DNA from: Microglena sp. YARC
Lineage: Eukaryota > Chlorophyta > Chlorophyceae > Chlamydomonadales > Chlamydomonadaceae
Reading direction: 5' to 3'
DNA length: 64,000 nt
Assembly (NCBI GenBank): GCA_022414725.1
Contig: CM039463.1
Span: forward strand, 59,010,051 to 59,074,050
Within the stretch, counting starts at the first letter, position 1, and every line of letters starts with the position of its first letter. Positions 50,101 through 58,891 of this stretch are shown here, piece by piece. Both the position numbers and the translations under genes were made by a program. The notes under the pieces were generated by a model, which saw only the letters and a program-made list of their open reading frames with translations, did not search any database and had not been told where the DNA came from.

Positions 50101-53100
50101 TCCTTGGCTCAGTGCCGGGATACTGTGCATAGGCTGCCCACCTCTGTCCCTACCCTCTTATCCCATCTCCCTGGTTCCCTCCCCTTCCCTGCCCTCTTTC
50201 CCCATTCCCTTCCCATGTCCACTAACATCACTGAATAAGCCATCATGCTCAACACCATAGCCAAGTCTGTTTGGCTCAGAGCCGCGGTACTGTGTATAGG
50301 CTGCCGCCCTCTGCCCCTGTTCCCCTGTCTCCATCCCTTGTCCATTTCCCTTGAACCATTCCCTTCCCTTGATCCTTTCCTTTCCTTTCCCTGTCCTCGT
50401 GTCCCTTACCCTTCCCTTGTTCCCTTCCTTTCCTTGTCCTCTTATCCATTTCCCTTCCCTTGCCCATTTCCCTTGTCCCATTCCCTTCCCTTGTCCATTT
50501 CCCTTCACTTATCCACTCACATCACTGAATCAGACATCATGCTGAACACCTTGGCCAGGTCTCTTTGGTTCAATGCCAGGATACCGTGTATAGGGTTGTC
50601 ACCCTATACCCTGCCCTCATGTCCCATTCCCTTGTTCGCTTCCCTTCCCTTGTTCCCTTCCCTTCCCTTGTTCCCTTCCCTTCCCTTAACACTTACATTA
50701 CTGAATCGGACATCATGCTGAACACCTTGGCCAGGTCTCTTTGGTTCAGTGCCTGGAAGAATTGTGTGACTGTGTCTGTCGCAGAGGGCTCCAACACATC
50801 CTCCTGATACTCGCGCATCAGTTTCTCATACTCCGCACTGTATGGCTCCAGGTTCCAGTACGTCTGCAGCAATGGAAGCGTTTGTTTTCGTGCTTGTGGT
50901 GGTGGTGGGTGGTGATGGTAACAGAGGGTTCCAACACATCCTCCTGATACTCGAGCATCAGGTTATCAAACTCCGCACTGTATAGCTCCAGGGTCCAGTA
51001 TGTCTGCAGCGATGGAAGTGTTTGTTTAGAGGTTGTGGTGGTGATGGTAACAGAGGGCACTAACACATCCTCCTGATACTCGTGCATCAGATTCTCATAC
51101 TCCGCACTGTATGGCTCCAGGTTCCAGTAGGTCTGCAGCAATGGACGTGTGTGTTTAGTGGTGGTGGTGGTGGTAGTGGTGGTGGTGACGGCAACAGAGG
51201 GCTCCAACACATCCTCCAGATATTCGCGCATCAGATTCTCATACTCCGCATTGTATAGCTCCAGGGTCTAGTATGTCTGCAGCAATGGAAGAGTTTGTTT
51301 AGTGGCTGTGGTGGTGATGGTAACAGAGGGCACTAACACATCCTCCTGATACTCGTGCATCAGATCCTCGTACTTCGCACTGTATGGCTCCAGGGTCCAG
51401 TATGTCTGCAGCAATGGACATGTTTGTTTGGTGGTGGTGGTGGTTGTGGTAGCAGAGGGCACTAACACATCCTCCTGATACTCGTGCATCAGATCCTCGT
51501 ACTTCGCACTGTATGGCTCCAGGTTCCAGTAGGTCTGCAGCAATGGACGTGTTTGTTTGGTGGCGGTGGTGGTGGTTTGGTGGTGGTGGTTGGTGGTAGC
51601 AGAGGGCTCTAACAACACATCCTTGGTTTGGTGGTGGTGTTTGGTAGTGGTGGTGGGTTTGATGGTGGTGGTGGTTGGTGGTTAGTTTCTAGTCGTGATG
51701 TTTTTTGGCGGAGCCTCCCCTTCTGGGGGCAGGAGTCCCCAGGGTCATCCAGTTGTCCGTTTGTTTGTTTGTTTGTTTGTGCGACTAATGTGCTACGGAA
51801 ACGAAGCCTGACATGTCAGCCAGCAGTCTCGTAACTAACTTACTTCAGTCCAAATCAATCCAATGATCGCAATCCATAAGGGGGAAGGCATTGACACTGC
51901 GTATAGAGAACATACACAGACACACACAATAGCATGCACACACACACAAACTAACACAAGGGCGCCCATGTGCGCTAATCTACAAGGGACCAGGCATGGA
52001 CAATGCATGTATAGAACATGCATGCACACACACAAAACACACACATTCTCACACACACACAAACAAGCCCCTACCACCACCACACACACACACACCACAC
52101 ACACACACACACACAACCCCCCCCCCCCCACACACACACACAAACCAAATAAACACGAACACAAGGACGCCCATGCGCGCCAATCCACAAGGGGTCAGGC
52201 ATGGCCACTGCGTATAGACCACACATAAACGCACACACAAACACAAACTCAAGGACGCCTATGCGTGCGTATGCAAAAGGGGGCAGGCATGGACAATGCA
52301 TGTATACAGCATGCATGCACACACACACACACACACACACATCAACACAAACTCAAGAACGTCTATGCGTGTGCATGCACAAGGGATCAGGCATGGACAA
52401 TGCATACTTAGGTAGGGAACGGCAAAATGACATCATATGATATCATGTCCTCATATGATATCATATGATGCCAGCAGTCTGACTAGGCTAAAGTCTATGT
52501 ATATAAAATATCATATGATGCAGTTTGCATGATATTGTATGATGCAGTTTGTATGTTATCATATGATATCAAAATCGCCTTTGGTCTACATCATATGATT
52601 TGCTGGTCCCTACATATAAATGGTATACATAACAATGATAGTACAAGAACATACATCGGTTTGTGATTTGACCACTGCTGGGTACTGTCTCTCCAGGCTG
52701 TCCAGCGCACTCAGGCGCTCAAGAATTGCCTGAAATGCAGCTCCACCCGCGCCTTCAGCCCAGATGGAAAGAAACGAGTCACACGTTCCTTGCTAGGAAT
52801 GTGTGGCATGTTCCTTACCATCCGAGCTGAAGGCGCGGGTTGAAGCCGCACTTCGACCACTTCTTGAGTGCCCCTGAGCGCGTTTGAGAAGTTCCTGCAA
52901 TGCGGCTCCACCCGCGCCTTCAGTCCAGATAGCAAGGGACCAGCCATACGTTCCTTGCAAGGAATGTGTGGCATGCTCCTTACCATCCGAGCTGAAGGCG
53001 CGGGTGAAGCCGTACTTGGACCATTTCGTGAGTGCCTCTTGAGCGCACTGAAGACGTGCCTGCAATGCGGCTCCACCCGCGCCTTCAGTCCAAATGGCAA

Positions 53101-56100
53101 GGAACGAGCCAAACGTTCCTTGCAAGGAATGTGTGGCATGCTCCTTACCATCCGGGCTTAAGGCCCGGGTAAAGCCGTATTTGAACCATTTCAATGATGA
53201 GCAAACAGATTTGTCAACAATAGCCTTTCCGCCAACCAGTATCCACCTTTCCCACACTGGGCAGGTGTGTAAGGGGGGTACTCAAACTCAGTGCCCCCCC
53301 ACTCACCCTCATCGACACACCCCACACAAAACACACTACCAGCATCACCACCACCACCAGCATCTGCACCTTGTCCAAGAAACAAGGAACACAATTTCAC
53401 TGGCATTCAGATATTAAATTGCTTCTCTAGGCTCCAGAAGTACCTGAAATGCGGCTCCACCCGCGCCTTCAGCCCAGATGGAAAGGAACGAGCCACACGT
53501 CCCTTGCAAGGAATGTGTGGCATGCTCCTTACCATCCGAGCTGAAGGCGCGGGTGAAGCCGTACTTGGACCATTTCAACGATGAGCAAACAGATCTGTCA
53601 ACAATAGCCTTTCGGCCAACCAGTTTCCACCTCTCCCACACTAGCAGATGTGTGTGAGGGGGGTACTCAAACTCAGTGCCCCCGCCACACACCCACACCC
53701 ACATCGACACACCCCACACCACACTACCAGCATCACCACCACCAGCAATGTCTGCACCTTGTTGAAGAAACAAGGAACAACCCATCAGTGGCATTTAGAT
53801 ACTTGTTTGCTTGATGATCAAACGAATCTATCAACCCTGGCCTTTCAGACAACCAGTATCTACCTTTCCCACACTGGCAGATGTGTGAGGAGGGGGAGGT
53901 ATTCAAACTCAGTCCTCCCCCCACACACCCACACCCACACAAAACACACTACCAGCATCACCACCACAACCAGCTTCTGCACCTTGTCCAAGAAACAAGG
54001 AACACAATTTCACTGGCATTCAGATAGTAAATTGCTTCTCTAGGCTCCAGAAGTACCTGAAATGCGGCTCCACCCGCGCCTTCAGCCCAGATGGAAAGGG
54101 GCGAGTCACACGTTCCTTGCACAGAATGTGTGGCATGTACCTTACCGTCCGAGCTGAAGGCGTGGGTGAAGCCGTACTTGGACCATTTCATGAGTGCATT
54201 GGAGCACGCTTGAGAAGTGCCTGCAATGCGGCTCCACCCGCGCCCTCAGCACGGATGGGAAGGACAAGTCACACATTGTTTTGCAAGGAATGTGTGGCAT
54301 GCTCCTTACCATCCGAGCTGAAGGCGCGGGTGAAGCCGTACTTGGACCATTTCGTGAGTGCCTCTTGAGCGCACTGAAGACGTGCCTGCAATGCGGCTCC
54401 ACCCGCGCCTTCAGTCCAAATGGCAAGGAACGAGCCAAACGTTCCTTGCAAGGAATGTGTGGCATGCTCCTTACCATCCGGGCTTAAGGCCCGGGTAAAG
54501 CCGTATTTGAACCATTTCAATGATGAGCAAACAGATTTGTCAACAATAGCCTTTCCGCCAACCAGTATCCACCTTTCCCACACTGGGCAGGTGTGTAAGG
54601 GGGGTACTCAAACTCAGTGCCCCCCCCACTCACCCTCATCGACACACCCCACACAAAACACACTACCAGCATCACCACCACCACCAGCATCTGCACCTTG
54701 TCCAAGAAACAAGGAACACAATTTCACTGGCATTCAGATATTAAATTGCTTCTCTAGGCTCCAGAAGTACCTGAAATGCGGCTCCACCCGCGCCTTCAGC
54801 CCAGATGGAAAGGAACGAGCCACACGTCCCTTGCAAGGAATGTGTGGCATGCTCCTTACCATCCGAGCTGAAGGCGCGGGTGAAGCCGTACTTGGACCAT
54901 TTCAACGATGAGCAAACAGATCTGTCAACAATAGCCTTTCGGCCAACCAGTTTCCACCTCTCCCACACTAGCAGATGTGTGAGGGGGGTACTCAAACTCA
55001 GTGCCCCCGCCACACACCCACACCCACATCGACACACCCCACACCACACTACCAGCATCACCACCACCAGCAATGTCTGCACCTTGTTGAAGAAACAAGG
55101 AACAACCCATCAGTGGCATTTAGATACTTGTTTGCTTGATGATCAAACGAATCTATCAACCCTGGCCTTTCAGACAACCAGTATCTACCTTTCCCACACT
55201 GGCAGATGTGTGAGGAGGGGGAGGTACTCAAACTCAGTCCTCCCCCCACACACCCACACCCACACAAAACACACTACCAGCATCACCACCACAACCAGCT
55301 TCTGCACCTTGTCCAAGAAACAAGGAACACAATTTCACTGGCATTCAGATAGTAAATTGCTTCTCTAGGCTCCAGAAGTACCTGAAATGCGGCTCCACCC
55401 GCGCCTTCAGCCCAGATGGAAAGGGGCGAGTCACACGTTCCTTGCACAGAATGTGTGGCATGTACCTTACCGTCCGAGCTGAAGGCGTGGGTGAAGCCGT
55501 ACTTGGACCATTTCATGAGTGCATTGGAGCACGCTTGAGAAGTGCCTGCAATGCGGCTCCACCCGCGCCCTCAGCACGGATGGGAAGGATAAGTCACACG
55601 TTGTTTTGCAAGGAATGTGTGGCATGCTCCTTACCATCCGAGCTGAAGGCGCGGGTGAAGCCGTACTTGGACCATTTCGTGAGTGCCTCTTGAGCGCACT
55701 CAAGACGTGCCTGCAATGCGGCTCCACCCGCGCCTTCAGTCCAAATGGCAAGGAACGAGCCAAACGTTCCTTGCAAGGAATGTGTGGCATGCTCCTTACC
55801 ATCCGGGCTTAAGGCCCGGGTAAAGCCATATTTGAACCAGTTCAATGATGAGCAAACAGATCTGTCAACAATAGCCTTTCCGCCAACCAGTATCCACCTT
55901 TCCCACACTGGGCAGGTGGGCACACTAGCAGATGTGTGAGGGGGGTACTCAAACTCAGTGCCCCCCCCCACACACCCACACCCACATCGACACACCCCAC
56001 ACCACACTACCAGCATCACCACCACCAGCAATGTCTGCACCTTGTTGAAGAAACAAGGAACAACCCATCAGTGGCATTTAGATACTTGTTTGCTTGATGA

Positions 56101-58891
56101 TCAAACGAATCTATCAACCCTGGCCTTTCAGACAACCAGTATCTACCTTTCCCACACTGGCAGATGTGTGAGGAGGGGGAGGTACTCAAACTCAGTCCTC
56201 CCCCCACACACCCACACCCACACAAAACACACTACCAGCATCACCACCACAACCAGCTTCTGCACCTTGTCCAAGAAACAAGGAACACAATTTCACTGGC
56301 ATTCAGATAGTAAATTGCTTCTCTAGGCTCCAGAAGTACCTGAAATGCGGCTCCACCCGCGCCTTCAGCCCAGATGGAAAGGGACGAGTCACACGTTCCT
56401 TGCACAGAATGTGTGGCATGTACCTTACCGTTCGAGCTGAAGGCGCGGGTGAAGCCGTATTTGAACCATTTCAATGATGAGCAAACAGATCTGTCAACAA
56501 TAACCTTTCCGCCAACCAGTACCCACCTTTCCCACACTGGGCAGGTGTGTGAGGGGGGTACTCAAAATCACTCGCAAAATCACTCCCCCCCCCCACCCAC
56601 CCACCTACCCACACACACACGCACACATAGACAAACCCCACACTACCAGCATCACCACCACCACCAGCATCTGCACCTTGTCCAAGAAACAAGGAACACA
56701 ATTTCACTGGCATTCAGATATTAAATTGCTTCTCTAGGCTCCAGAAGTACCTGAAATGCGGCTCCACCCGCACCTTCAGCCCAGATGGAAAGGAACGAGC
56801 CACACGTCCCTTGCAAGGAATGTGTGGCACGTTCCTTACCATCCGAGCTGAAGGCACGGGTGAAGCCGTACTTGGACCATTTCAATGATGAGCAAAGGAA
56901 TCTGTCAACCCTGGCCGAAAGGCCAACCAGTATCCACCTTTCCCACACTAGCAAATGTGTGAGGGGGGTACTCAAACTCAGTACCCCCTAACACATAAAC
57001 ACACACACCACCCTACCAGCATCACCACCACCAGGTGGTAGGCTGCTAATGTCTACAGCAATAACATCAGAAGTAAAACCATTATTTCAATGAAAAAATC
57101 CTCTTTATCCAATCTCAAGCTTACAAAATGTCCGTAGTATACCCTAGGGAGGATGAACAAGATAAGTATGCTTGAGGTTGGATCAGGTGTAGTTTTTCAA
57201 TGAAGCAATGGTTTCAAAGTTGATGTTACTGCTGAAGACTGTAAGCAGCCTCAACAGGCTGGAGCCATTTAACCATGAGTACAAGCATGCTTTCACACTT
57301 GCTCGAGCACAGGTGCATATGTGCATAGGAGGTGGGCAACCAGCCTTTGTCCAGATATTAACGGACACACATGCTTGTACACAGTACACCTCGGTACAAG
57401 ACCGTATCGCATGTAGACAAGAACGTACGTCGGTTCGCGCTTCGACCAATGCTGGGTACCGACTCCCCAGGCTTCCCAGCGCGCTCAGGCGCTTAAGAAG
57501 TGCCTGAAATGCGGCTCTACCGGCGCCTTCATCCCAGATGGCAAGGAACGAGCCACACGTTCCTTGCAAGGAATGTGTGGCATGTTCCTTACCATCCGGG
57601 CCAGAGGCGCAGGTGGAGCCGTACTTGGACCATTTCTTGAGCGCCTCTGGGCGCACTAGAACGGCATCCTTGTCGCTTGTGGGATCTTCAACGATGGATA
57701 GTAGGACTTATGTAGGCGTTAACCAAGTTAAATCGTTGGGTGGGAACAGGTGGGAACCAGTGGAAGCCGGCGCCATGAAGGACGTGACACGTGGATGGCT
57801 GTCGGACGCGCATGCATGTGCAAGTCCAAGGCCGAGGCAAAGAACCACGCAGTATGGGACGCGAGGAACACCGTGGGTGAAGTGATTGATCGATAATGTC
57901 TGCGAGTTCTATGGATGTCCATACCCAGGACAGATCATATCTAGGGCACGTGGGTGCATGGAGATCTTGCGTGCATGTAATGGCTACCGGCTACAGTTCG
58001 TTTTCGACCAGCTCAATGGCTCGGACAGCATTAGGTGACAAACGCGTTCACGATGAGCAAACGGATCTGTCAACCCCGGCCTTTAGGCCTGGTCGGGCTT
58101 TTTGCGATGCTGTCGACCCATCGGGTTGAAGGCATTGAGCAATTTTCTTACATCGCACGATAGGGACGAACAAACGAGCGAAGCGGGCAGCAGTTTATTT
58201 TTTCCTATGGTCGTCTATGCTTTCGCTTGCACGCCAAGGCGGTTGGAATGTATCGGGACAATCTGTCCGGACAAAAAAACTGCCTCGACCAACATCGTGA
58301 CATGGTGAATCGACAAATGGAAATTTCTCACTAGACAGATGAGACAGCAATCTGTTGTCTTTTGTTTGTGATGCTCGCGAGTCATCCCCCTTGAGGCCCT
58401 CAATATGCGAGGACATTTCGTGTCCAGTTGGGCAGCAGGATTATGCAGCCATCACCACCATACTCATCATCAAACTGTGGCTACGTGGCAGGCATTCAAA
58501 TGGGCTCAAGGTGGACAGTTCGGTAGCCCACATGACGGTTGGGATGTTCGAGGCTATGCGATGAGAAAATAGCTGCAGAAAGATAAGCGCAAGCAGTGCC
58601 TCTTACCTCAATGGCCAAAGCCCTAGCCTTCCTGAGCTTTGAGCTTTTGGAGCTGGAGGCATTTGGCTTTGATAATCCACCGTCGAGGCCCGTCTTGGCA
58701 GCAGCACAGCAAGCTACATTGTTGCGCCTGATCTCTGTGAGGGAATTAAGAGCACTTGCATGTTGGCCGGGCTTAATTGAGGGAGCCACGAGGCAACATG
58801 TAGGGTTCGCCGCTTTAGAGCTGCTGCTGCCGCTGCTGCAGCTGCCCCTGCTACTTAGAGCGTTTCTGTGTCTCAGCAATGACGCATTCAT
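40413..58891 (-). CDS. Plastid-targeted NTF2/SnoaL-like protein with C-terminal lipocalin-like domain
   Basis: Eleven exons, 678 aa, all phases agreeing: 58607-58891, 57593-57668, 52655-52740, 50697-50863, 48884-49030, 48116-48313, 45181-45545, 43609-43794, 41534-41729, 40875-41028, 40413-40589. Residues 1-60 look like a transit peptide (MNASLLRHRNALSSRGSCSS). Residues 178-300 fit an NTF2/SnoaL-like fold: TDTVTQFFQALNQRDLAKVF, AAVQRFYMNTLPCIPDGAVF, VDGGDAVGIAWHLELEGIHL, YKVGEDGKLVYIRDSPEQ. Residues 320-442 are a Ser/Pro/Ala linker. From about 495, FSGIWVKETELSDAEGY, LIDGLQLEHTP, TIVPFFRVTEKYKFG, NLMRRDLRSG and VDMKWEDPLAG suggest a lipocalin/fatty-acid-binding-like barrel. No enzyme activity can be assigned; pigment or lipid binding is only a guess. 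Exons 2-3 are the weakest: their splice sites lie in a palindromic array, and CAG/GCA at 52729 is an out-of-phase alternative. Almost every intron carries copies of the adjacent exon edges. Confidence 0.75.
40640..40765 (-). repeat. Echo of the exon 11 acceptor edge
   Basis: GTAGAGCTGTGTTAATGC and GATGTGCAGGTGGCCATCC repeat the real exon start (40530-40590) with several substitutions, next to GGGTGG-rich filler. Confidence 0.8.
41200..41533 (-). repeat. Echoes of the exon 9 donor edge, 4 copies
   Basis: CTTGTACTTCTCAGTGACC or CTTGTACTTCCCAGAGACC, followed by CTGAAGA and GAGCA, recurs near 41263, 41328, 41410 and 41455 before the real edge at 41534. Each has the donor-like TACAAG/GTAG on the minus strand. 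Confidence 0.85.
41790..42965 (-). repeat. Echoes of the exon 9 acceptor edge, about 11 copies of ~95-150 bp
   Basis: Each unit contains CTGTCTCTTTCA(A/C)CC and A(T/G)(G/C)TGCCTGCACACACATGATC on the plus strand, that is the (G)IWVKET codons and the CAG acceptor, then GATAGGGCATGTTGGGATAG. Copies become less regular to the right. The real exon edge is at 41705-41760. Confidence 0.88.
42975..43608 (-). repeat. Echoes of the exon 8 donor edge, 4 copies of ~150 bp
   Basis: ACCTGAAAAGTTGATGGCCGC, AGAGCCTGCCATGATGTCC and CACAAAGCTAGCTGCCTC (codons of ASFVDIMAGSAAINFS) recur near 42980, 43132, 43303 and 43438, each with its GTCAGTGC donor. The fifth, at 43607 on, is the real exon. Confidence 0.9.
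43900..43968 (+). repeat. (AAGTTC)n-tailed retroposon end
   Basis: AAGACGGTGAGCAACCAAATTG, ATGGCTGATGC, then ACCAAGTTCAAGTTCAAGTTC. Same family as 10231-10307. Confidence 0.6.
44119..44887. mobile_element. AT-rich hAT-like element with perfect 8-bp target duplication
   Basis: Inverted ends TAGGGTTGGG / CCCAACCCTA, extended by (A)AACGTATA words; target duplication CTCATGGG at 44111-44118 and 44888-44895. 769 bp, no transposase frame. The interior is full of TATACG and CGTATA words in both orientations. It sits in an echo of the exon 7 donor edge (GGCAGGTCTCTCATGGG). Confidence 0.85.
44966..45150. repeat. AT-rich (ATTATACATGAATTA)n tail
   Basis: About ten irregular units of TTATACATGAATTA following the LINE-like 3' end with CACGCCCCACCAGGCG at 44900-44965; probably the tail of that insertion. 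Confidence 0.7.
45546..45960 (-). repeat. Echoes of the exon 7 acceptor edge, 2-3 copies, with GGGGG filler
   Basis: CTTGCATGAAGCTGAAGG with GTCGC and GATGTT(A/G)CC(G/A) words recurs near 45650-45685 and 45805-45845, duplicating the exon 7 start (FMQSDSGNIIPFSER codons, real edge at 45500-45548). Poly-G and GTGTGT filler lies between. Confidence 0.85.
46144..46175. repeat. (TA)n microsatellite
   Basis: About 15 TA units in intron 6 of the NTF2-like gene. A second run is at 47119-47182; poly-G runs at 46296-46314 and 47034-47054. Confidence 0.9.
47285..48115 (-). repeat. Echoes of the exon 6 donor edge, about 7 copies
   Basis: CTCACCCCAGCTCCATAGCGGCAGG-like starts recur near 47288, 47490, 47670, 47770, 47873 and 47976. 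The 47290-47450 copy is the longest, still open over GLYKVGQDGKLVYIRDSPEQ and the following residues. It even has TTTACAG and GTGAGT sites, so it could be spliced as an alternative exon. Confidence 0.85.
48314..48640 (-). repeat. Echoes of the exon 6 acceptor edge, 3 copies, with retroposon ends
   Basis: CTCCAAGTGCCTAAATAGGATGC at the real edge (48305-48327) recurs near 48353, 48471 and 48592, each followed by ACGGTATGAA and, in two cases, by an (AAGTTC)n-type unit. Confidence 0.8.
48700..48883 (-). repeat. Echo of the exon 5 donor edge
   Basis: CAGGTGCTCACCATGCAATG and CCCACAGCATCTCCTCCATC at 48708-48747 repeat the real edge at 48874-48917. ACCACC filler lies between. Confidence 0.85.
49080..49450 (-). 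repeat. Echoes of the exon 5 acceptor edge, 3 copies
   Basis: GTGTTCATGTAGAA with TGCTGAGCATCGTGTTGAGG and GGTTCTCGTAGCTGC recurs near 49111-49185, 49253-49325 and (short) 49412-49435, duplicating the YENRALNTML codons at 48960-49035. GTGTGT and poly-G filler separates them. Confidence 0.87.
49769..49878 (+). repeat. LINE-like 3' end
   Basis: GTCGTCAACCGCGATGGTAG, CTTGTCCAGTTGAGGTAG and CACGCCCCACCAGGCGTTAT, matching 39011-39125 and, in part, 44900-44965. Confidence 0.65.
49885..50690 (-). repeat. Echoes of the exon 4 donor edge, 4 copies
   Basis: CATCACTGAATC(G/A) with CATCATGCT(G/C)AACACC, TTGGCCAGGTCTGTTTGG and GATACCGTGTATAGG recurs near 49890, 50069, 50225 and 50520, then the real edge at 50697. 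Each keeps the AT/GTAAGTG or related donor on the minus strand. CCTTCCCTTGTCC filler between copies. Confidence 0.88.
50880..51640 (-). repeat. Echoes of the exon 4 acceptor edge, 6-7 copies of ~100-120 bp
   Basis: Copies of the TYWNLEPYSAEYEKLM codons with CTGCAG before them; on the plus strand CTCCAGGGTCCAGTATGTCTGC. Units 50930-51231 and 51268-51618 stay open across exon plus filler on the minus strand. One copy near 51268 has a TAG in the place of the Trp codon. Confidence 0.88.
52741..57600 (-). repeat. Array of 14 ~120-bp near-perfect palindromes from the exon 2/3 junction
   Basis: Dyad centres (TTGCAA) lie near 52785, 52950, 53116, 53500, 54113, 54276, 54440, 54828, 55438, 55600, 55766, 56397, 56808 and 57560. 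Each unit has CGGCTCCACCCGCGCCTTCAG on one side and its inverse CTGAAGGCGCGGGTGAAGCCG on the other, with no spacer at the centre CCTTGCAAGG. By eye roughly 85 percent of positions pair. The minus strand reads TRAFSSDGKEHATHSLQG, the plus strand TRAFSPDGKERATRSLQG. Donor GTAAGG (minus) and the exon 3-like acceptor lie within the arms. Confidence 0.9.
53021..55671. repeat. Two 1.325-kb tandem units of the palindrome array, third partial to the right
   Basis: The phrase CCATTTCGTGAGTGCCTC falls at 53021, 54347 and 55672, giving periods of 1326 and 1325. Units 1 and 2 are nearly identical over their whole length. The third copy lost about 370 bp after 55915. Each unit carries four palindromes and spacers with GATGAGCAAACAGATCTGTC and CACACCCACACC. 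Confidence 0.9.

Noticed and set aside
51863..52440. His/Thr-rich frames
   Set aside because: Translations of CACACA microsatellite with GGCATGGACAATGC tandem units; no protein feature.
52711..56991. Family of small conserved proteins (KEHATHSLQG / KERATRSLQG frames)
   Set aside because: The frames are open on both strands only because the palindromic exon-edge copy is amplified; there is no independent start, stop or spacing that suggests separate genes.
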